From Pithys albifrons albifrons (Eukaryota > Chordata > Aves > Passeriformes > Thamnophilidae), in NCBI RefSeq assembly GCF_047495875.1, contig NC_092497.1:27161889-27225888 (forward strand): DNA of 64,000 nt. The letters run 5' to 3'. Position 1 is the stretch's first letter; each line of letters opens with the position of its first letter. Below the pieces are notes generated by a model, which saw only the letters and a list, made by a program, of their open reading frames with translations, made no database searches and had not been told where the DNA came from. This document shows positions 59,291-64,000 of the stretch, piece by piece. Both the position numbers and the translations under genes were made by a program.

Positions 59291-60980
59291 AGAAGTCCAG
59301 TGGACAAAGGTGAGGAAAGAAGGCTTTTTGGACTGATCAGGAAGGCCAATAAAGGTCTCACTACCCCACTGTCTAAGCATTAATACTCTGTAACTGCAGG
59401 AGAAATCTTGATGATAATCAAAACTGAGGTCCTTTTACCATTTCCTCCTACTAGGCCAGGCTTTTGGGTTTTCTTTTCAAACTTGATGCTTGATTTTTGC
59501 TTTTGCCATATGTATCTTAACCCCCTTTTGTTTCTCAGTTGGAGACAGAACTTTAATTGCTGAGATAAGGACACTGGATCAAATTCTTTTCATTGTTGAA
59601 TACCACTGACTGTAGTACTGTTGAAATCAATGGCTTTCTTCTAGGACTTTCCCTTCCCTTTGTAATTTTGACAGAGGATCTGAAGAATTATTGTCATTCC
59701 CATTTAGGTTGTCCACACATTTCTGGAGTGTAGGTGAACTGCTTAATTGGAAACACCTCTTCTCACCTAACAATTAAAGATTTCCTGGCTTGAAAGAAAA
59801 GTTTTGTTCAGCAAAAACAGAGCAGAAAATTGCTGCAATAGTGCCCACTTTCACATATAGTTTAATCAATTTCATAAGATTGTAGTGGTTGAATAACCTT
59901 CTTCCAAAGCAGAGAGAGCAGATTAAAACTTTGCTCTATGAAAAGACTCTCCAAAATGTCTAGCTCTCTCCAGACTCCATTAGTTATCAAATAATCTGGT
60001 CAAAAGCTTGCCTGAAATTGAGAAGAGAGCTGGAGTTCTTACCTCTCTCATTCTCTCCCTTTCTCTGTCTACACATACAAAGAACAAAGTTTAATAGATA
60101 GCATATGATGTTAGCCGAACCTTTGTTCCTGCCCCAGCAAGTCAACACAGTGCCAAGTCTCTCTGAGTTTCAGTGTGTCTTTCCACTTTTGGCTTGAGTT
60201 TCCTTCAAGCTGAAGCAGTCTCACATAAAACTCTGAAGAGTCACAGCATATTTAAATGTAAAATTTGACCCATCACTCAGAGAGTGTATTTTTCAAATCT
60301 GTCTCCTTTCAGTGACCAAAACTTGGCAGACTTGCCTACTGGCTGATAAGAATGGATGAGAGATGATTAAGTCTCCTCCTCACCTCCGTGGAAAACCTTA
60401 AGCAACTGGAAAGTGACAAGTGTCATGAAATTAATGTTGTAGAATCCTTTGCTTTTGTGGGTTTTGTTTGTTTGTTTTCTTGTGTTTTTTTTGTTGCTGT
60501 TTTGTCTAGTTTTTTATTAAACAGTGTGCTAGTATGGAAAACATTAGATCTGTTGTCAAGCTTAGGCTAATAAAAAACTATCTGGTTTGTGGTCTTAGAA
60601 AGTTCTTAGGCATGTGGAAAGATATAGTGCCTTTCCCTCAATGACTGGGTAATTTTTTAACCTGCCTCCTCCAGGGAAATTTCCCAGGTGAAAAATTCTC
60701 TGATTCTTCTATATTTGTCCTGTTGCGATTTGTTATTCTGGATCTTTTTTTTTCTGTTGATAGCTTCTTTCATTTGATTCTCTCTGATTAATTTTTGAAT
60801 TACACAGACCTTTTGCTTTATGCCAGTTACTAAAGGTCAGATTGATTATGTCATTGTGTACTGATAAATCATTGTGAAATACTGTGAAAATGTGGAGGTT
60901 AGAGATTGTAACCTGGAATGGACTGGTCCTAAAAATCCCACAGTATGCTTTTTATCATACTGCTTATCTCTTCAGTGCAG
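59291..60980. other. No recognisable gene
   Basis: Short ORFs only; flanking host sequence upstream of the provirus. Confidence 0.5.
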
Positions 60981-61609
60981 TGTCCTAGTTCAGCAGGAGG
61001 GACCAGCTAACCCTGTGTGGTGGTGATCAAACCTGTGTATTCCACCCCCTCTATTCATTCCCCAAGGTCAATGGGCCATTAGCAGCAGCTGCCCAGGGAG
61101 CCATTATCACCTTCACACCCAGCCTGAGGGGGGGCGGAGCTGCTAATGGGCCATCAACAGTTCAACACCCCCTGGCTCCCAGAGTTAATCACCCATTGTG
61201 TGAGTCCCCGCCCAGGGGGAGGGACTGAGTGCTCCCTGAGGGTACATAAGTGGTGGGTAAGAAGACCTCGGGAACTTCTCGTCGGATCCAGAGCAGCAGC
61301 AGGACCTTGACAGGAGGAGATCACCGCTCTTGCCCAGACCACAGCCCTCGCCTGCACCAACAGGTTTTTCTTTTCCTTTTGCTCTGGACTTGGGGGAACC
61401 ACAGGGGTCTCAGCACAAGGGCAAACAAACCCCCTTGGGTTTGTGCCCCAGGACACTGGGTTATACTGCTGGGGTATTGTGAGTTGAAAGCAATTTCCCT
61501 TGTGTGTCAGTGTTGTTATTGTAATATTATTATTAAATTTTAGGTCTGACTTATAATCTCTCTCGTGGTGAGTTCATTTCCCCTGCTGGTTCACCTTTAA
61601 ACCAGCACA
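60981..61609 (+). repeat. Proviral 5' LTR, 629 bp
   Basis: TGTCCTAG...CCAGCACA. Contains a GC box (about 61206-61223), a TATA-like TACATAAG at 61243-61250 and ATTAAA at 61532-61537 within the R/U5 region. The 3' partner is not in the window, so age cannot be estimated from LTR divergence; similarity to the solo LTR at 36878-37505 suggests a recent family. Confidence 0.95.
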
Positions 61610-61614
61610 TCTTT

Positions 61615-61632
61615 TGGCGCCCAACGTGGGGC
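61615..61632 (+). promoter_or_regulatory. Retroviral primer-binding site, tRNA-Lys
   Basis: TGGCGCCCAACGTGGGGC, complementary to the 3' end of tRNA-Lys (CUU type). Five bases separate it from the LTR. Confidence 0.9.
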
Positions 61633-61698
61633 CACGAGAGAGAAGTCAGAATTACAATTTCATTTTGTGTATTTGGATACAGAAACTCCCTGACTACC

Positions 61699-63720
61699 AT
61701 GTTGCTTGATGTATTCATGTGGATGGTGTATCTGGGCCTGTTCATATTTCGACACATGGGGAACCATGTGCCTATTTTGATGCTCTCTTTAATACCAGGG
61801 AGAAGGATCAAAATTGCTTTATTAATATACTATGTTTATGTTGTCATAACATCAGAAGCAATGAATTTCATTGTGAATGTATATTCAGTCTGGTGTGCCT
61901 GTCCTGGTTTGGGTTGTTACCTCTGGGGTCTCATTAAAAATAGCACCCAGACTGTGGGGAAAACAGGCGGAGATGGTTACTTATACCTTTTCACCTCTGC
62001 TACAACAATCATTGAAAATATTGAGCTTCCTTTTGATGTTAGGGACAGCATAATCCTACTGTTAGTGCTGTTAGTGTTGCTTTGTCTCCTCTGTACTGTA
62101 TACACCATGTTTAGGGTCAGAACTGGGCTTTCTAAGGAGACTTGCTGGAGGCCTGCCCTGGGAGCGGATGATGTTGAGTGGCACGGGAAGTGGGAAGATA
62201 TGGGCCAGTATTTGGAGACCTTCTCTCCTCAAATGATCTGGAAATTCACCCCAGAACAACTGCAGGACCCTGCCAAAATGCTAAGCTATGTGAAAGGAAG
62301 ATGCTCTGGTAGTCCCAGAGAGGTGCAGCTCACAGCAACCTGCTGGGCCCTGGCCACTGCCTACCGCACACTGCTTGGTGTGGTACAGCATCATCAGGAG
62401 GAGGAGAAAAGGAGCAAATCCACAGGCACCATGTCCACCCAGACCATGACTGAGCCAGAGAGGAAGAGAGATACATCAACCAGCACCATGTCCACCCAAA
62501 CCATGGCTGAGTCAGAGAGAAGAGACACATCAACCAGCACCATGCCCACACAAACCACAGCTGAGCCAGAGAGAAAGGGAAACAAATCAACCAGCACCAT
62601 GTCCACACAAACCATGGAGGAGCCAGAAGGACAACAGAAACCGATAGCAGTTGCCCCTGTCCAGAAAAGAAAATCAAAGACCAAATCAGTTCGTATAGCG
62701 CATGACGAGGAAGAGTCAGGACCTTCATCTCAAGCAGAAGAAATGGAGCCAGAAATAATCACCTGGTCCCTATCCCTGGGAGAGCTGCGTGAGCTCCGGA
62801 GAGAGTTCACACGACAGGCAAATGAGTCCATCTTGACCTGGCTACTTCGAATCTGGGATGCTGCAGCCAATGATACAATTCTAGATGGGAGTGAGGCGAG
62901 GCAGCTGGGATCCCTTTCTCGAGATGTTGTCATTGATCAGGGCATTGGAAAGAGACAGGAAACTCTCAGCCTCTGGTGGCGACTGTTGTCAAGCGTGAGG
63001 GAGAGATATCTTTGTAAGGAGGACCTCCACGTACAGCAAGGACAGTGGAACACAATGGAACAAGGTATCCGGTGCTTAAGGGAATTAGCCGTACTGGAGA
63101 TAATCTTTTCAGAGGATGAGAGATTCCCTAAAAGTCCAGATGGTGTCCAGTGCACATCCCAGATGTGGTTAAAATTTGCACGACTTGGGCCAGAAATGTA
63201 TTCTCGCTACCTTGCAACATTGCAGTGGAGAGAGGGAGAAGACAAGGTGGGTGCACTGGTCAGCAAACTCAGGATTTATGAAGACACTGTCACTGCTCCA
63301 TTACGAGCCCACGTCTCAGCTGTGGAAACAAAACTGGCTGAACTGGAAGAGAAGATTAAGGAAGGACTCTTCCATATCTCTCCAGAACAAACAAGAGTCT
63401 CTGCCATCAGAAGCAGGCGTCTTCCAGCTAAGGAGAAAGGGTACACTCCACGCGGCAATCTGTGGTTTTACCTCCATGAGCATGGAGAAGATATGAGGAA
63501 GTGGGATGGGAAACCCACCTCTTCCTTAGCAGCTCGGGTACGTGAATTGCAAAGAGGCACAACTAACACAGGGAATTCTTCAAGGTTGAAGGCTGCTCCG
63601 GTCTCTCGTGGGGAAGGCTCCAGACAGTATAGGAATGATGATGTTATGCCCGATCCTCTTGAAGGAACCTCCCGGTCATATTCACAGGGAGAGCGCAGTA
63701 AATACCATGACCAGAACTAG
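61699..63720 (+). CDS. gag: ERV Gag polyprotein, intact, 673 aa
   Basis: Starts 66 bases after the primer-binding site. Residues 1 to about 140 contain several hydrophobic segments (about 1-18, 27-62 and 117-139), unusual for a Gag N-terminus. A matrix-like segment follows (about 150-235). Residues about 236-320 hold four near-identical repeats, each with STQT or PTQT. From about 355 (SLSLGELRELRREFTRQ) to 520 is the capsid-like region, recognisable from avian ERVL-type Gags. A helical heptad segment (VSAVETKLAELEEKIKEG) lies near residue 545. No CCHC zinc knuckle is present at the C-terminus. The frame ends in TAG, and protease continues in the same frame. The actual start could be a later Met, which would drop the membrane segments. 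No disruption is visible. Confidence 0.9.
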   Translation: MLLDVFMWMVYLGLFIFRHMGNHVPILMLSLIPGRRIKIALLIYYVYVVITSEAMNFIVNVYSVWCACPGLGCYLWGLIKNSTQTVGKTGGDGYLYLFTSATTIIENIELPFDVRDSIILLLVLLVLLCLLCTVYTMFRVRTGLSKETCWRPALGADDVEWHGKWEDMGQYLETFSPQMIWKFTPEQLQDPAKMLSYVKGRCSGSPREVQLTATCWALATAYRTLLGVVQHHQEEEKRSKSTGTMSTQTMTEPERKRDTSTSTMSTQTMAESERRDTSTSTMPTQTTAEPERKGNKSTSTMSTQTMEEPEGQQKPIAVAPVQKRKSKTKSVRIAHDEEESGPSSQAEEMEPEIITWSLSLGELRELRREFTRQANESILTWLLRIWDAAANDTILDGSEARQLGSLSRDVVIDQGIGKRQETLSLWWRLLSSVRERYLCKEDLHVQQGQWNTMEQGIRCLRELAVLEIIFSEDERFPKSPDGVQCTSQMWLKFARLGPEMYSRYLATLQWREGEDKVGALVSKLRIYEDTVTAPLRAHVSAVETKLAELEEKIKEGLFHISPEQTRVSAIRSRRLPAKEKGYTPRGNLWFYLHEHGEDMRKWDGKPTSSLAARVRELQRGTTNTGNSSRLKAAPVSRGEGSRQYRNDDVMPDPLEGTSRSYSQGERSKYHDQN

Positions 63721-64000
63721 GGGGGCCCTGCCTCTAGCCAGGTAGAGGAGAGGGACAATCGGGTGTATTGGACTGTGTGGATTCGGTGGCCTGGCTCATC
63801 AGACCCACAGAAATACAAAGCTTTAGTGGACACTGGTGCACAATGCACGTTGATGCCATCAGGATACGTTGGGGCAGAATCCATCTCTATTTCTGGGGTG
63901 ACAGGGGGATCCCAACAGCTGACTGTACTGGAAGCTGAAGTCAGTTTGACAGGGAAGGAATGGCATAGACACCCCATTGTGACTGGTCCAGAAGCCCCAT
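63721..64000 (+). CDS. pro: ERV protease, N-terminal part (window-truncated)
   Basis: Open in the gag frame directly after the amber codon at 63718-63720 and still open at the window end. Contains ALVDTGAQCTLMP, the retropepsin active-site DTG with following hydrophobic residues. The aspartic protease would process Gag-Pol. In-frame placement behind a single UAG suggests expression by stop-codon readthrough, as in gammaretroviruses; followed by GGGGGGCCCTGCC. Pol should follow beyond the window. Confidence 0.85.

Larger units (their letters stand above)
60981..64000 (+). mobile_element. Young endogenous provirus, 5' part (continues past window)
   Basis: LTR, tRNA-Lys primer-binding site, an intact 673-codon gag and the start of protease in frame after an amber codon. 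Pol, any env and the 3' LTR lie outside. The capsid-like part of Gag resembles ERVL-type Gags that I associate with passerine genomes, and related solo LTRs here have 5-base duplications as ERVL does, but the primer site is Lys rather than the Leu for which ERV-L is named. Confidence 0.9.

Overview
This window reads as intergenic or intronic DNA from a bird, most likely a passerine. The evidence is a set of chicken-repeat (CR1) LINE fragments, avian-style endogenous retrovirus (ERV) LTRs, and a tRNA-Ile-headed SINE with a CR1-like tail (5807-5955) of the kind known from passerines as TguSINE1. A nearly full-length RTE-like LINE is also present. RTE elements are patchy in birds (AviRTE is the published avian family), so the host may belong to a lineage that acquired one. 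I recognise no host protein-coding exon. Everything with recognisable coding capacity is a transposable element or retrovirus.

Layout. About 1.3-2.8 kb: minus-strand ERV 5' end (LTR, exact tRNA-Gln primer-binding site, membrane-segment-rich 244-codon ORF). 5.8-9.95 kb: tRNA-Ile SINE followed directly by a 4-kb RTE-like LINE with target-site duplications and a disabled endonuclease/reverse-transcriptase ORF. About 13.9-14.7, 16.7-17.2 and 25.4-26.1 kb: probable old LTRs. 19.16-19.36 kb: a near-perfect 95-bp inverted repeat. 27.4-30.9 kb: three CR1 fragments in tandem, one split by a solo LTR. 34.8-36.3 kb: minus-strand wreck of a Ty3/gypsy-like pol gene. 36.9-37.5 kb: solo LTR. 43.15-44.49 kb: a 1.34-kb GGAA/GGAAGTGC/GGGA array. 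45.6 kb: CR1 3' end. 52.56-53.80 kb: two unrelated LTRs on opposite strands. 55.8 and 58.7 kb: a 71-bp near-identical duplication. 57.2-57.9 kb: ancient CR1 piece and a minus-strand solo LTR. 58.05-58.36 kb: a SINE with a 5S rRNA head. 59.1-59.3 kb: CR1 fragment. 60.98 kb to the end: a young provirus with LTR, tRNA-Lys primer site, intact 673-codon gag and the start of protease, cut by the window edge.

The most interesting signal is the link between the RTE-like LINE and the SINE at 58.05-58.36 kb. The SINE is built from three parts: a 5S rRNA head, a stretch matching the LINE 5' UTR (6250-6383), and the LINE 3' end (about 9893-9945). It therefore looks like a 5S-promoted parasite of this LINE. 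Both carry the same 3' hairpin with a paired base change. Second is the provirus Gag: it has N-terminal membrane segments, four evenly spaced TQT motifs and an in-frame amber codon before protease.
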